The notes under the pieces were generated by a model. The model was not told the DNA's origin and ran no database searches. It saw only the letters and a list, made by a program, of their open reading frames with translations. A DNA stretch of 64,000 nucleotides, taken from positions 69,350,955 to 69,414,954 of the forward strand of contig CM035435.1 in NCBI GenBank assembly GCA_020310875.1, written 5' to 3'. The stretch's first letter is position 1; the number at the start of each line of letters is the position of its first letter. Positions 18,200 through 29,630 of this stretch are shown here, one piece after another. A program made the translations under genes and the position numbers. The DNA comes from Ceratopteris richardii (lineage: Eukaryota; Streptophyta; Polypodiopsida; Polypodiales; Pteridaceae).

Positions 18200-21100
18200 A
18201 GGGATGGTGCATTCCTTTCCTGTGTCTTTGAGACAATAGGGTTCCTATGCTGATCCTTTTTCTCTTTGCTTTCAATCAAATATTCTAGCCTCTCCATTAG
18301 TCCTTGAAAATGTAATTCCGGTTTTGCCATGTTATTCCAATTAAGATATCTAGAGGCTTCGAACAAAGCTTGTGCTAGTTCTACCATCTTCATGCAAAGT
18401 TTAGTTCTCTCAATTTCTAGATCAACTCGAGGGTAGTTTTTGCTCATTTCAGCTACCTGAGGTCCCTCTTTTAATCTAGCCTGATATGCACGAAACATCA
18501 TGTCTAGATTTTCTGGTATGGGTTCCGCTAAAACTGATCCTGATTTCTGAGCTGGATTCTCTTGATTCAATTCCTGTGAAGTCAATTCTAGGATTTTGGC
18601 TCTAGATTCCTTCAAACTTCCTTCCAACTCAGTTATCTTTTTACTCCATTTTCTCTTAATTCTTTCTCTAGAATCTTTCCAAGATTTTGTCTTTTTACTG
18701 CTAGATTCTGCAACTTCACTGGTTCCGGCTACTTTCTCTTGATTAAGTTGTTGGTTCTGTAAGAGCGCCTGGGCTCTTGTTATAGCTTGGATAGGCACGT
18801 ATGTAGGGTTGGATCCATCTGCGTTGTTTACAATACCTATCACGTTGATCGATGTCACATTTGAAGCATTAACAGGGTTCTTAGGACAATCTTTGATGAT
18901 GTGCTCTTTGCCACAATCAGCACAAAAGCCTTGGATGTTATAGTACTGTGATTGTCCTGCTATCGGGGGATGTGGACAATCCTTTATGAAATGATCTCCT
19001 TGGCACCTAAAGCATGGTCCTCTAGGGCCCTGTGGTCTTTGTTGTCTCAATTGGGGTCGTGGATTTGGGTTTGTGTACATCACATTAGCATAGTTGGGCT
19101 CCCAACTAGGTTCCACTGGTGGACTATCATAATGATATGTTTCTACGTGTTCTGGTGACTCTGTGTAATATGCGGGTGGACTATCTACATGAGTGGAGTC
19201 AAAACTGTTTGAGTTTGGGTCACTTTCTGTAATCAAAGGTGAAGAAGGCACTAAGGCCCTACTTAGGTTCTCTTCTGCAGCAGCATATTTGACTGAGATG
19301 ACATTTGCTGGTGGGGGTGGCTGCTGAGCTAAGACAGGTTGAGGTCTCTGTTGAGCCTGGTATGGGTAGTTCTGAGGAGGCCTATAGTAATAAGGCTGAG
19401 CATTGTATTGGCCTTGATACCTAGCTGGCTGTGCGTATGCTTGCGGGTAGTTCTGTCTCACGGTTTGTTTGTTGTATGGGCAGTCCTGAGCCGTATGATT
19501 CGTGTATCTTCTCTCAATTGTACAATATTGGCCACTAGGGTTGGCTTGAGGTTGTGATGCGTTGGGACACACATTTGCCATATGGTCACCACCACAAGTG
19601 TAACAACGCTTGTTTGTTAGCACCCTAGGTTTACTAGAAACTCCTAGTTTCTGGGCCACTTTTTCTGCAAGGTCTTCTATTGAGCTAGACAATTTTGTGG
19701 ATGCTAGAGATGAACAGTCTGAGTCCTTATAGACCTTTGAGAGTTCCAACTCGTCTCCTAAGTTGTCCTCAATGTCTATACAAATTCTTACACATTGCTC
19801 TAGCGTTCTGGGTTCTTTTAGGTACACGTAGGAGCGTAGTTTAGAGCTCAACAAGCCATCTAAAAACAATGACACTTGCTTGGCTTGTGAGGGTAGCTCT
19901 TGCATTGGACATCGTTCCACATATTGTCTAAACCTACGTCCTGCCAGTCTTACTGTTTCCTGAGGGGTCTGTTTGAAGCTATGAATCAACGAAGACGTCT
20001 CATGTCTAATCCCACTTTTAGAGAATTCAGTGATGAATCACTCTAAAAAGTGATGGATGCCTCTAAATTGCCTTTGTTGCAGAGGTTGGAACCAAGTTAA
20101 AGCGGTATTCTTTAACGTTAGTCCAAATGCGTTGTATTGCGTGAACATGTCTTCAACTTGTTCGGCTCTTAGTACTTGCTTGAATTCTGCGACGTGGTCA
20201 TAGGGATCTCCTGTTCCATCAAAGTAATTCTTCATTGATTTTACTAACTGTGTGGGTCTTAATATTCTTGCGTGTTCGCGTGGTCTAGGTAGAGGAAAAT
20301 CATCTCTACCACCTAGTACTCCATGATCTCTTTGTCTATCCGCTCTATTAGTGTCCGTGGTTGTTCTATCTCTCCCTATGGGGTGATTAAAGCTTACTTC
20401 CGGTCTCTCTTTATTTCCCTCTCTTTGATTTCCATGGGCTGATGATGTTCTTGCCCCTTGTTGACTTGTATTCATGTTCGTCCTAGATGGAGGGAATACC
20501 AATTCACCTCTCCACGTGTATGTGTTTTTAGCGTGGTCAGGCACCACAAAGACTCTTTCTGAAGTCTCATCCAGGTATACAACCTTTCCAGGTGTATTCG
20601 GGTCCTTGAACTCGTATATAGTGATGATACCTACCTCACTAAGTATTTCGGTCTTGTATCTCCAAAAGGCTTCATCAATTTCTTTATTTACAAACAACTC
20701 TATGCTTCTGTTGTCCTGAGGGATCCATTCTGGGATTAGTACTCGTGTCAGTACAGATTTCCCTCTAGGTGTTCTAGGCTCTTCTAATGGTTCTTTTCCT
20801 TGAGATTTTGCTTCCGTCTCTGGTTGAATCACGCCAAACTCGTTGGTATTGTTTGGCTGCGTACTTAAGATGTACATCGTTCCTTCCTTGTCTATGTAAG
20901 CGTCTCTCTCGAATTTCACCACTAGACGTTCCAATCCAATGGGTTGATCGGGGTTGTGCATTTGCACCACTTGCCTTCGCAAACCATCCTCATAGATGCG
21001 AGCACCTAATCGGTTGGTTCGGAGAAACTCTAGTTGTGTTCTATAGGGTCCTTCTGGTTTTTCTAAATAGGCTACATTCGACCCTCCTTCTGGTTTTTCT

Positions 21101-21282
21101 GTGCTAAATGCCATTTCTGAATCACTAGTATCTGAGCTCTCGTAGGGATAACTAGTGTTCAATTGTTGAGCCCACGATCGTGTAGTAGTTCTTACACTTG
21201 CCTCTGATGATCTAAGGCTTCGCCGGTCTGACTTACCTATATGTTTGCCCGATCTAAGGTTCATTAATTTTGTTCCTTGCAC
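18200..21282 (-). CDS. gag region of element A
   Basis: The N-terminal part opens MNLRSGKHIGKSDRRSLRSS, very like the start of gag in D and E. A capsid-like part follows, with YFDGTGDPYDHVAEFKQVL and ALTWFQPL, then RLAGRRFRQYVERCP. Several zinc knuckles have the short spacing C-x2-C-x3-H-x4-C: CYTCGGDHMANVC (19567-19605), CFRCQGDHFIKDC and CADCGKEHIIKDC. A Tyr/Gln/Pro-rich linker and a predicted coiled coil lie between the knuckles and the protease. Gag would form the virus-like particle and bind RNA. The region carries about one break. Confidence 0.8.
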
Positions 21283-21837
21283 ACTCAGTACACGCTCAGA
21301 TCGTCAATGATTCTTTGTTATTACTTTCTTGATTCTTTTTAAATTTCTTTAGATTCTTGTCTTAATGTATGCGTCAAGAATTCGACTTTCTGTGGTACTT
21401 TGAGTTCTCGTTCCGTCAGACTTATGTTCTTTCCTTTAGGTTTTCGTGTGACACACCTTTACTTTAGTCTTGAACTTGATAAATTTAATTCTCTTGAACT
21501 TGAGGCGTTCCTATCGTCTTAAATCCACAATACTACCGTTTATCCTAAGCTAAAAATTGACTGAGGGGGTTGAGTAATCTTCCAACCTCGAGTCAGCTTT
21601 TCTGGTTGCTCTGATGCCCAAGAAGCCGCGCTTCCCAAGCTTTATGCGCTTCACTGCCTTGCCTTGGTTGCCTTCGATTGTCCTTGCTAGACCTGGAAAA
21701 ATCCAATATTAGACCAATTCACAGTTGGATGATCAAGCACTTGAGTATATACACCTTTTAAGTCCCTTCCCTTTTGCCCAACTTTTCAATGTTTGCCCCC
21801 TGGCTTTCTAGTCCCAAACTAGGTCAACCTCAAAATA

Positions 21838-21900
21838 GCTTTCTAACGAGCTATTAAGCTCAAAAAATGGACTTCAGATGAAAAAGTTATGACCGTTCAG
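21838..21900 (-). promoter_or_regulatory. Conserved leader block, element A copy
   Basis: On the minus strand this contains CATAACTTTTTCATC and TCCATTTTTTGAGCT. The same block is at 34550-34610 in D and 60557-60622 in E, in each case between the repeat array and gag. Conservation in otherwise divergent leaders suggests an RNA signal such as packaging or translation control, but this is inference. Confidence 0.5.
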
Positions 21901-22029
21901 GCCCTGGGGGGTAAAAACTGACAAACCGGTGTTTCTCCAAATATGAGCTAAGGGGTCTCCTATGAGTCTAATCACCCAAAAATTTCCCAAAAATAGCTTC
22001 AAAATTGGCCAAAAATTGAAACCCTAAAA

Positions 22030-22545
22030 TTTGCGATGGGGGTGCACAATCGCGATGGTGTGAGACAATCGCGATGGTCTGGGACCGCCGCGATGGCGTG
22101 AGGGTGAACCGTTGCGATGGTGTGAAAGTGGACAATCGCGATGGCGTCAGTCAACGGTCAACGTGAACAATCACGATGGTCGAAAGTGAACCGTCGCGAT
22201 GGTCACAGATGCGATGGCTTGAGCCAATCGCGATGGTCTGGGCGCGATGGCGTGAGCCAATTGCGATGGTCCAAAATTTCGGGTTGTCGCGATGGTGTGA
22301 GGTGCGAGCCGTCGCGATGGTCTCGCTTGCCACGTGGCACCGTCGGCGCGATGGCGTGAGCCAATCGCGATGGTGTGGGGTCAACCGAACAATCGCGATG
22401 GTCCGCGAACAATCGCGATGGTTCAAATGAACCGTCGCGATGGCGTGAGACCGCCGCGATGGTCCGGCCGAGGCGTCGCGATGGCGTGAGCCTATCGCGA
22501 TGGTGTGACACAATCACGATGGTCTAAGACCGTCGCGATGGTCCA
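22030..22545 (-). repeat. Tandem array of CGCGATGG-type units in the leader of element A
   Basis: About 24 short degenerate units, spaced roughly 14-35 bases apart, share the core AATCGCGATGGT or CCGTCGCGATGG. One isolated unit lies near 22651. Many cores contain the palindrome TCGCGA. The array is in the untranslated leader between primer site and gag. Related arrays with different flanks but the same core occur in the leaders of E and D, and a longer-period one in B. Confidence 0.9.
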
Positions 22546-23015
22546 CCAAACTGATGATTTTGCAAATGCAAGTGTGGATTCCTAGAGGCGCAAGGGTCGC
22601 CTACACGCCTATGAAGTCGCTTACCTCAAAATCCGAAGTTTGCAGACCATCGCGATGGTCTGACACACTCGGAAATTTCTAACAGAACGTGATTTTCTTA
22701 CCTTTTTGCAGCCTTCCTGATGCACTGGAGTACTGTACCTGCAAGAAAACTCAAGAAAGCAAAAGCACACACAAGCACAAAAGCTCTCTCTCACTCTCTC
22801 GCATGCACAAATGAGGGGAAATGAGGAGAATGGGTGGATATGGTGAATTTTCTGATTTTTTTGGAGATGAAGATGATGATGCGGTGATGAAGATGGAGTG
22901 TGGGGGAGGTGAAAAACACTAAAAACTAAGTAAAAACAACAACAAGAACTGAAATTTTTACCTTCCAACGCCACTTCTTGCTATACTCTTACCATCACAC
23001 ATTCGTCCTAGACTC

Positions 23016-23035
23016 GATCCTCGGCAACGGCGCCA
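23016..23035 (-). promoter_or_regulatory. Primer binding site of element A (Asp-tRNA type)
   Basis: The minus strand reads TGGCGCCGTTGCCGAGGATC. This complements the 3' end of plant Asp-tRNA (GTC) with about one mismatch. It lies 7 bases inside the 5' LTR; the spacer makes a perfect palindrome CCAAATTTGG (23033-23042). Confidence 0.85.
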
Positions 23036-23042
23036 AATTTGG

Positions 23043-23683
23043 TGTTGCTCTAGCACAATGGTGAGAACCACGTTAAGAAGCTTCACCTCCTTAATTGTCA
23101 ATCTGCGGAAGAGATAGGAGTGATATGAAGATCGTGAACGTGAGATGATGTGAGAGTGAAGGTGAGAAGCACCAAGATGCACACACACATACACACACAC
23201 AATGAAGAGACAAGCAATACACAATGGAAGGTGGGAAATTAGTTCTATTACTCAAGAACACTATTACAAGCTCAAAAGAACTCTAAGCTCACACTAGCCA
23301 ACCTCAAAAATGAGCTCTCTAGCTCTTTTTATAGTTTCTAGACTAGTTTTGACTGGTTTCACATCTAGTGACCGGCATAGTTAAAAATTAGGTCCTAGAT
23401 GCTATTTGGAAGGGTAAACGGTGTCTAAAAATAACAAAAATTGATACGCTTGTTCTACCTAAGCTCCTCAAGCTCGAGGACTCCTCGGCTTGCACAAAAT
23501 GGAGCTAGAAAATAAGAAAAGGGTTTTTTCTATGTTACATATGTTACAATAGTGATAAAAATCACTGTTGGAGGTTTTTGAAAAGTAGTTTTAGAACATG
23601 ATTCTTTGAAAAAAGATTCCACTGGCTCACTGCTCCGTCGTTACATGCTTCCGCGTCGTCTGTGCCTCTGGCTGCTTCCAACA
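23043..23683 (-). repeat. 5' LTR of element A
   Basis: This 641-bp LTR is the partner of 6488-7128, with about seven differences by eye. It is followed on the plus strand by the target duplication GTGCC (23684-23688). Promoter-like blocks are as in the 3' LTR. Confidence 0.95.
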
Positions 23684-23810
23684 GTGCCCTAGTAGAGGTG
23701 AATGTGCAATCATCATCATGCATGAGTAGTTGATCTCTCGGGCCTAAACACTTGGCTTTGATGGCTCGTTCTTCTAACACACGGAATACCTCACGGTGCC
23801 CTATCTTGGC

Positions 23811-24188
23811 TCATATGTAGCCCAAGGCTAATTGGATAGTCACTTCATATTCATATATCCAATCTTGGCCTAACACAAGTTCGTCCAATAAATCTTGATC
23901 CTGACACACAAAGAGTTTTTGTTGCATCGTGTTATTCCCTAGGTGTAGTGACAATGTAATCTCGCCCATGCATTTAGTAACCTTCCCTCCGATTCCAATC
24001 ATATGTGCTTTGGTTGGACTTAATTGTTCTTTGAGTTTATGGGTCAAGGAAGATTTGATGCAGCTAACAGCTGCTCCCGTGTCAATGAGAGCATCCACCA
24101 AGTGGTACTCTTCTGTTCCAGCGCCCAAGTTCAGATATGGTTGCTTTGTTTGATGTCCTAGGTTTTGAGAGGCTCTAAATTTAGCCAT
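23811..24188 (-). pseudogene. Second retropepsin-like domain of element B
   Basis: The piece encodes VDALIDTGAAVSCIKSS (DTG active site), IGIGGKVTKCMGEITL (flap-like) and LVLGQDWIYEY (the ILGxxWL-like end), after the integrase and before the insertion of A. It matches the downstream protease-like domain of A in position and motif order. It uses DTG where A has DSG; both are normal in retropepsins. Confidence 0.7.
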
Positions 24189-24291
24189 TGGGATGAGCTC
24201 CTCCCCTTGTCGATACCTTTCATCTCTCTCTCTCTCTCATCCATTCCTTCCGTTTCCTTATTCGTTCTAGAGCTTCCTATCTTGCTTCTTC

Positions 24292-25400
24292 TCATATTCT
24301 TTTGCCCTCTTCTCGCCTATTTTTTATTGTTAGAAATCGTGACATTATTTCCTCTATCAATGGCTCTAAATACTTTTTTACTCGGCAACCACTTATATAG
24401 TTTGGCAGTATTTCTCCATCTAAGGTTGTTAAGCTGATGGCTCTGCTGGTAGATATACGATTGATTATCAAGGGGCCATATCCTCTTTTTTGTAGTTTCT
24501 TTGCATGTTGCTTCAAAGTATAAACCAGGACCAAATCTCCTTCCTTTAGGTTTTTATCCTTAATATGAGCATCAAAATATGCCTTCTGTCGCCTGTTTGT
24601 AGCGTAAATACCTGCCATTGCTTGTAACCTTGTTTCATGTAACTTTTCGATTTGGTCCAATTGAGTTGATAACTCATGCCTAGTCCATTCATATTTTGCG
24701 ACCACTCTGAGAGTAGGTACCAGGAAATCAATTGGTAAGATGGCATTCTGTCCGTACACCAAGTTAAATGGTGTAGTTCCTATGGCTGTTTTGTATGCTA
24801 CTCGGAATGCCCATAAAGCGTGATGTAATTTCTTGTCCCAATCAGATCTACCATTGTTAACAATCTTAGTGAGAACAGTACATAAGATTTTGTTTGAACT
24901 TTCAGCCTGTCCATTGGCTTGTGGGTGATAAGGGGCTGATTTCTTATGAATCACTAAAAATTCATTCATTAGGGCTTCTATCACTTCATTGACAAAATGT
25001 GTGCCTCTGTCGCTCACAATTTCAATAGGCAATCCAAACCTAGTGAATATGTTCTCAAAGAGAAACTTAGCCGTAGTCCTCGCATCGTTTTTCTACTCGG
25101 CATGGGAACCTTTAGCTGGCGGGCTAATAGGTCCTACAAAATCTATCCCCCATTTGGTAAACGCTCTGGCACTCATCATAGGCTTTAGTGGCATTTCATC
25201 TCTTCTAATTGGATACTTCGTTCGTTGACATGTATCGCATCTTTGGACGTAAGTGGCTGCATCTTGATGTAGATTTGGCCACCACATTCCTGCAAAGAGA
25301 ATCATTTTTGCAGTTTTATCTGAAGAAAAATGTCCTCCTGCGGCTCCCATATGAGCCATCTCTAAGACCAAAATGTACTCGTCTTCATGAATGCACATTC
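24292..25400 (-). pseudogene. Integrase region of element B
   Basis: One HHCC module (AHMGAAGGH ... CDTCQRTK) and the integrase core are seen: WGIDFVGPI, VSDRGTHFVNE and QANGQAESS, followed by LVYGQNAILPIDF and GDLVLVYTL. Only one zinc module is found here, corresponding to the second of the pair in A. It is broken, with a few breaks. Confidence 0.75.
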
Positions 25401-25459
25401 GTAGATGATTGTCTCTTTCTCTCTTGAAGAGTTGTTTCCCTATAAGAACATAGTCCTTG

Positions 25460-28199
25460 CTTTGCTCTTTGAGGGCTAGAACTGATCTTGCCTCTTGTTT
25501 ACTATGCTTTTCTATCTTATGGTTTACCTCAAGTTCTTGTTTTTCTTCCTGGCCTTGTTCATTATTCTCGTTCTCCATCTTTTGTTGTAGTTGCTTTTCT
25601 TTCATCCTATCTCTACGATTCTTCCATCTTTGGGTCCGTTTACTTTTAATACTCTTCCCACACTCTTCAGAATCTGCCATTACTTGAGGTGTGGGTATGT
25701 TCAATTCTTTGTCGGCGTGATCATTCTCTCTGGTTCTTTCTGAGGTCTCTCTCGTTTTAGCCCTTGTTATTGCTTTCAATGGTACCATGTACTCCTTATC
25801 ACTCCCCGATGACTCTATCACTTCTATCACATTGATATGCACATTGGAGTTAACTTTGTTGGGGTTCTTGGGGCAATCTCTAAAAAGATGTTCTTTACCA
25901 CAATCACTACAATATCCTTCCCAAATTCGCTGGGGTGGTGGTGGGTTAGGTAATGTACATTCTCTGATAAAATGATCTCCTCCACATCTATAACATGGTC
26001 CTCTAGGTGCAAGTGGTCTATTCATTGGTCGGGAGGGTATGGGTGCTCTGGGATCTGTGTACATTAATGACACATAATCCTCCTCATATCCATAAGAGAT
26101 ATCATATCCTTTAGAACCATAAGTATATGGCTCGTAATATTGTCTGTACTCCGCTATAATGCCCTCATATGTGGAATAATTCCCTTGACTGGGGTCATAA
26201 GCCTCAGTACTAGCCAATGGAGTGGCTGGGACTATTGCTCTTTGTGGGTTCTCTTCAAGTTGAGCCATTTTCACTGGGACAACATTCTGGGGGTGTGGTG
26301 GTTGTTGTCCTAGCACGGGTTGAGGTTGGTTGTATCCTTGATAAGCATAAGGTTGCGGTGCTGGTGCTTGTTGCTGATATGTGGGATATCTAAAAGCTTG
26401 TCCTCCTTGATCTCTCTGGGGGTATCCATAAGGCCTCATGGGTGGTTGTACCGGTCTTGATTACCAATTGTAAGGACAGTTCTCTGTGCTGTGGTTTGTG
26501 TACCTTTGTTCTATGCTACAATAATGCATAATACATTGTTCGGGTGGTCTATTTGTAAGTGTAAGCAGGTGGTGGAACTACTCCCCTATTGCACATGTGA
26601 GAAGGATGGTCACCTCCATAGTGCACACATCTTCTAAGCATGGGTACTCTCATAGGATTGTTTGGGTAGTTCCTCTGTCCTTGAACATTCAGCTTCTTAG
26701 CCACTAAATTGGCTATTTCTTCTACATTGTTCCTAGGATTTGACACGCTGCTGGCGCTGTCCTCACTTTTCACACTCCCTTGAGGTATCTTCAAGTCTTC
26801 CGCCAGATTGTCCTCTAGGTCAATAGACTCTTTCATACATTCTTGTAAAGTTTGGACTCTCTTCACATATACTAATGATCTCAATGATCAGTTCACTATT
26901 CCTTCCAAAAACAATGAAACCATTTTGTTTTGAGTGGGTCTCTCCTCAACAAGGCATCTATCCACGTATTATTTGAATCGTCTTGCTGCCAATCTCACCG
27001 ATTCCATAGGAGCCTGTTTAAAAATATGGATTAATGATGATGAGTTGTTTTTTATTCCAGACTTAGTAAATTCTTCAATCAATTCTTGATAGACATTCCA
27101 TGTTTTGGAAGTTATTCGGATCTAAGGGTTGAAACCAAGCTAAGGCTGTGTCTATAATGGTTAGGCCAAATGATTCATATTGGATAAAAAGTTCTTCCAC
27201 TTTTTCCGCTCTGATCACTTGCTTGAATTCAACTATATGTTTGTATGGTTCACTAGAGCCATCGTAGTGGCTTCTCATGCATTTAGCAACTTGGATGGGT
27301 CTCAATCTTCTTCCATGTTCAGGTGGTCTTGGCATTACAGGGAAAACTGGTCGTCCTATTGGTATACCTGCTCCTCTTCCTATAGGTGGTCTCTCATGGA
27401 CACGGATTCTATTTCTCGGTTCTACTTGTGGAGGAGGTCGGTAATTAGGATTATTGCTAGGTGTGGCAAACTGCACATGGGGTCTAACTTGCATGTTCGG
27501 TTGTTGTTTCTGTCCTGAATGCTGATAAGAAGTATCTTGATAAGTTCCTTGGGGGTTTTGCGAGGTTGTGGCTTGATCCCTAGGTGGGAACATTGGAATG
27601 TTCTGATATTTCAACCCTACTCTTTCTACTTCCGTTAAGGGCCAGTACCTTCTCTGATTCTTGTCCAAGTACGTAATATGAGTGGGGTTTTCAGGATCTT
27701 GTAACTCATAGATGGTGGTTGGATTTGTGGCTTCTTCCCACAATGAGGAGTTGGCTCTAAGTAAATAGTCCATTCCGTTGACTAAATAAACATCCATCAG
27801 GGAATCATCTTGGGGAATTAGGTCTCCTCTCCAAACCCACGTTACGATGGACTTCCCTCTAGGTGTAGATACCTGTTCCTCATGCCCTTCTTCATTAAGG
27901 TTGTGGGTATTGCCCTCTTCCCATTGTTCGTTGATGTTTTCAAGGTGCTCTATGACCGCATACATAATCTCTCTTTTGTCCATATAGAATCCTCCTGCAT
28001 ACTTAACAACAGGCCTAGGCACTATGTAAGCATCTGTAGCTTTCTTCAGCCTAGCCACTGATCTATTTAGTCCATCTATGCAGATGGGTAAACCGTGTTG
28101 ATTCGTGCTCACGTATTCTAAAGACGTTCGATATTCACCCTCAATAATTGACATCATGCCAACTATTGGTACAGAATTCTGCATGTCTTCTGAGGCCAT
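25460..28199 (-). pseudogene. gag region of element B
   Basis: The N-terminal part contains EYRTSLEYVSTNQHGLP, ITYLDKNQRRYWPL and HYDGSSEPYKHIVEFKQVI, matching gag of A and E in order. Knuckles of the short C-x2-C-x3-H-x4-C type follow (CYRCGGDHFIREC, CSDCGKEHLFRDC) with a Tyr/Gln/Pro-rich linker between. A basic and Gln/Glu-rich segment leads towards the zinc module. It is broken, with several breaks. Confidence 0.7.
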
Positions 28200-29604
28200 G
28201 AGGGTTTCCTCCTCAGACTCACTAGAGGTTTTCGAGTAGTGTAATACTCGGTTAAGCTACACTTCCCAGAGAAGAGATTACACTTCTTCGGCTTCCTAAG
28301 GTTCTTCCGGATCTTAGGTTCATTCACTTAAGAGCTCTAGTTGAGTTTTGACAAACCCCTAGCTCCCAATGCTCTTTGTAGAACCTCAAAATTGTATGAA
28401 ACATTTTTTAATTAATTGGTGATTTTCTACTGAGGTTTCACTTAAGCTCTCTCTACATTGTACCTGACATTGACTAGATTCACGACACCCGATACCTGCC
28501 AAATGTCGTCACTCAAGGTTCCACGATACTCGACACTGAACACTGAAGTAAGTTCCATGATATTCAATATTTGGTGAATGTCGTGAAGAAAGTCTCACGA
28601 TATTCGATATCTGTCAAATGTCGCGAGGAAAGTCTCACGATATTCGATATCTATCAAATGTCAGGAGGAAAGTCTCACGATATTCGATATCTATCAAATG
28701 TCGGGAGGAAAGTCTCACGATATTCAATATCTGTCAAATGTCGTGAGGAAAGTCTCACGATATTCTATATCTGTCAAATGTCACGAGGAAAGTCTCACGA
28801 TATTCAATATCTATCAAATGTCGCGAGGAAAGTCTCACGATATTCAATATCTGTCAAATGTCACGAGGAAAGTATCACGATATTCGACGATGATAAATAT
28901 CACGACACTCAACCACACGAGATCATGACATCTAGATGTTGCGACACTCAACCATGCGAGAACACGATACTTGCAATTTTTCAAATTTTAACAAGTAAAA
29001 TTGAGTTTCAAATTAATATGGGTGCTCCTATAGATTGTCTCCCCCCTCTCAAGTGCCTGAATCAAGAAAAAAATCTCCTCAACCCTTGGATAGCCCCTCA
29101 CAACATGTGCTGCAGGTCGTTTAGCTATGTTGCTTTGACTTAAGTGGATGTTGAGAGTAGGGATTTGATGTGCTCACCTTGAAAGCTATTCTCCAACTCT
29201 TCTACACCCCCACTTGCTCCGCATGGCCCCAAACTCTCCTGTCTCCACTCTCTTCACGATATCCGACTTCCAGTGCTCTCGATACTTGCATTTGCACAAA
29301 TGAAGTGAAGTGCTTTGATTTTTTTGGTTTTTATACTTTTGAGAAATACTTGAATAAAAAGGCTTAAAGAACTATCTTGAATAACCCTATCTTCATAGCC
29401 TACTCACTTACTTCCTCATTCCTACTCTAACTTACGTCTCTAATCACTTCCCTAAACTATTAACTCACTACACACACTCCAAGAGCAAGAAGTAGTAAGT
29501 GTGAATGAGAGTGACTTACCAAAGAAGAGAATTTCACAACTCCTCTACTCGCTTCCATGCTAAGAGCTATTCACCATCACACGAATGCCTCGGTTTGATT
29601 CGAC
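28200..29604 (-). other. 5' leader of element B
   Basis: About 1.4 kb between primer site and gag, with the 40-bp tandem array at 28560-28900. The rest (28200-28500 and 28960-29600) shows no coding signal and no feature I can name. Confidence 0.6.
28560..28900 (-). repeat. 40-bp tandem array in the leader of element B
   Basis: About eight units with a regular 40-bp period, each containing GTCTCACGATATTCGATATC and CAAATGTCGCGAGGAAAG (with TCGTGAGG, TCACGAGG or TCGGGAGG variants). Looser CACGATA units extend to about 28960. The TCGCGA and CACGAT cores recall the leader arrays of A, D and E. Because 40 is not a multiple of three, open frames here are repeat artefacts. Confidence 0.9.
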
Positions 29605-29624
29605 TCTCGCCGGAAATGGCGCCA
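29605..29624 (-). promoter_or_regulatory. Primer binding site of element B
   Basis: The minus strand reads TGGCGCCATTTCCGGCGAG, six bases inside the 5' LTR. It resembles the Asp-tRNA complement seen in A, D and E with several mismatches, so the priming tRNA is probably the same but this is less certain. Confidence 0.6.
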
Positions 29625-29630
29625 AAAACA

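Larger units (their letters stand above)
21283..23015 (-). other. 5' leader of element A
   Basis: About 1.7 kb of untranslated leader between primer site and gag. It holds the TCGCGA-core array (22030-22545) and a conserved block at 21838-21900 shared with D and E. Small open frames in the array are by-products of the repeats. No other feature is supported. Confidence 0.7.
6488..23683 (-). mobile_element. Element A: near-complete 17.2-kb Ty3/gypsy-superfamily LTR retrotransposon inserted in B
   Basis: A has two 641-bp LTRs (6488-7128 and 23043-23683), a perfect 5-bp target duplication GTGCC (6483-6487 and 23684-23688), an Asp-tRNA-type primer site and a polypurine tract. Coding order on the minus strand: gag, retropepsin, RT, RNase H, two HHCC modules, DD35E integrase, second retropepsin-like domain, IWVPK tail, and the 1497-codon extra ORF. 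No chromodomain and no second (archaeal-type) RNase H were seen. The RNase H wording (GRLIRWFLLL, ADHLSRL) recalls Athila elements. The LTRs differ at about seven sites by eye (about 1%). At a commonly used plant rate of 1.3e-8 per site per year this is about 0.4 million years; slower lineages would give more. It looks nearly whole, with about two breaks in gag-pol and none in the extra ORF. Confidence 0.95.

Noticed and set aside
22141-22517. Overlapping open frames on both strands in the A leader array
   Set aside because: They arise because the short repeat unit lacks stop codons in several frames; composition is repeat-driven and there is no family similarity.
28571-29143. 190-codon plus-strand frame
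   Set aside because: It is a translation of the 40-bp array of B, with the peptide repeating every 40 residues, and lies antisense in the leader.
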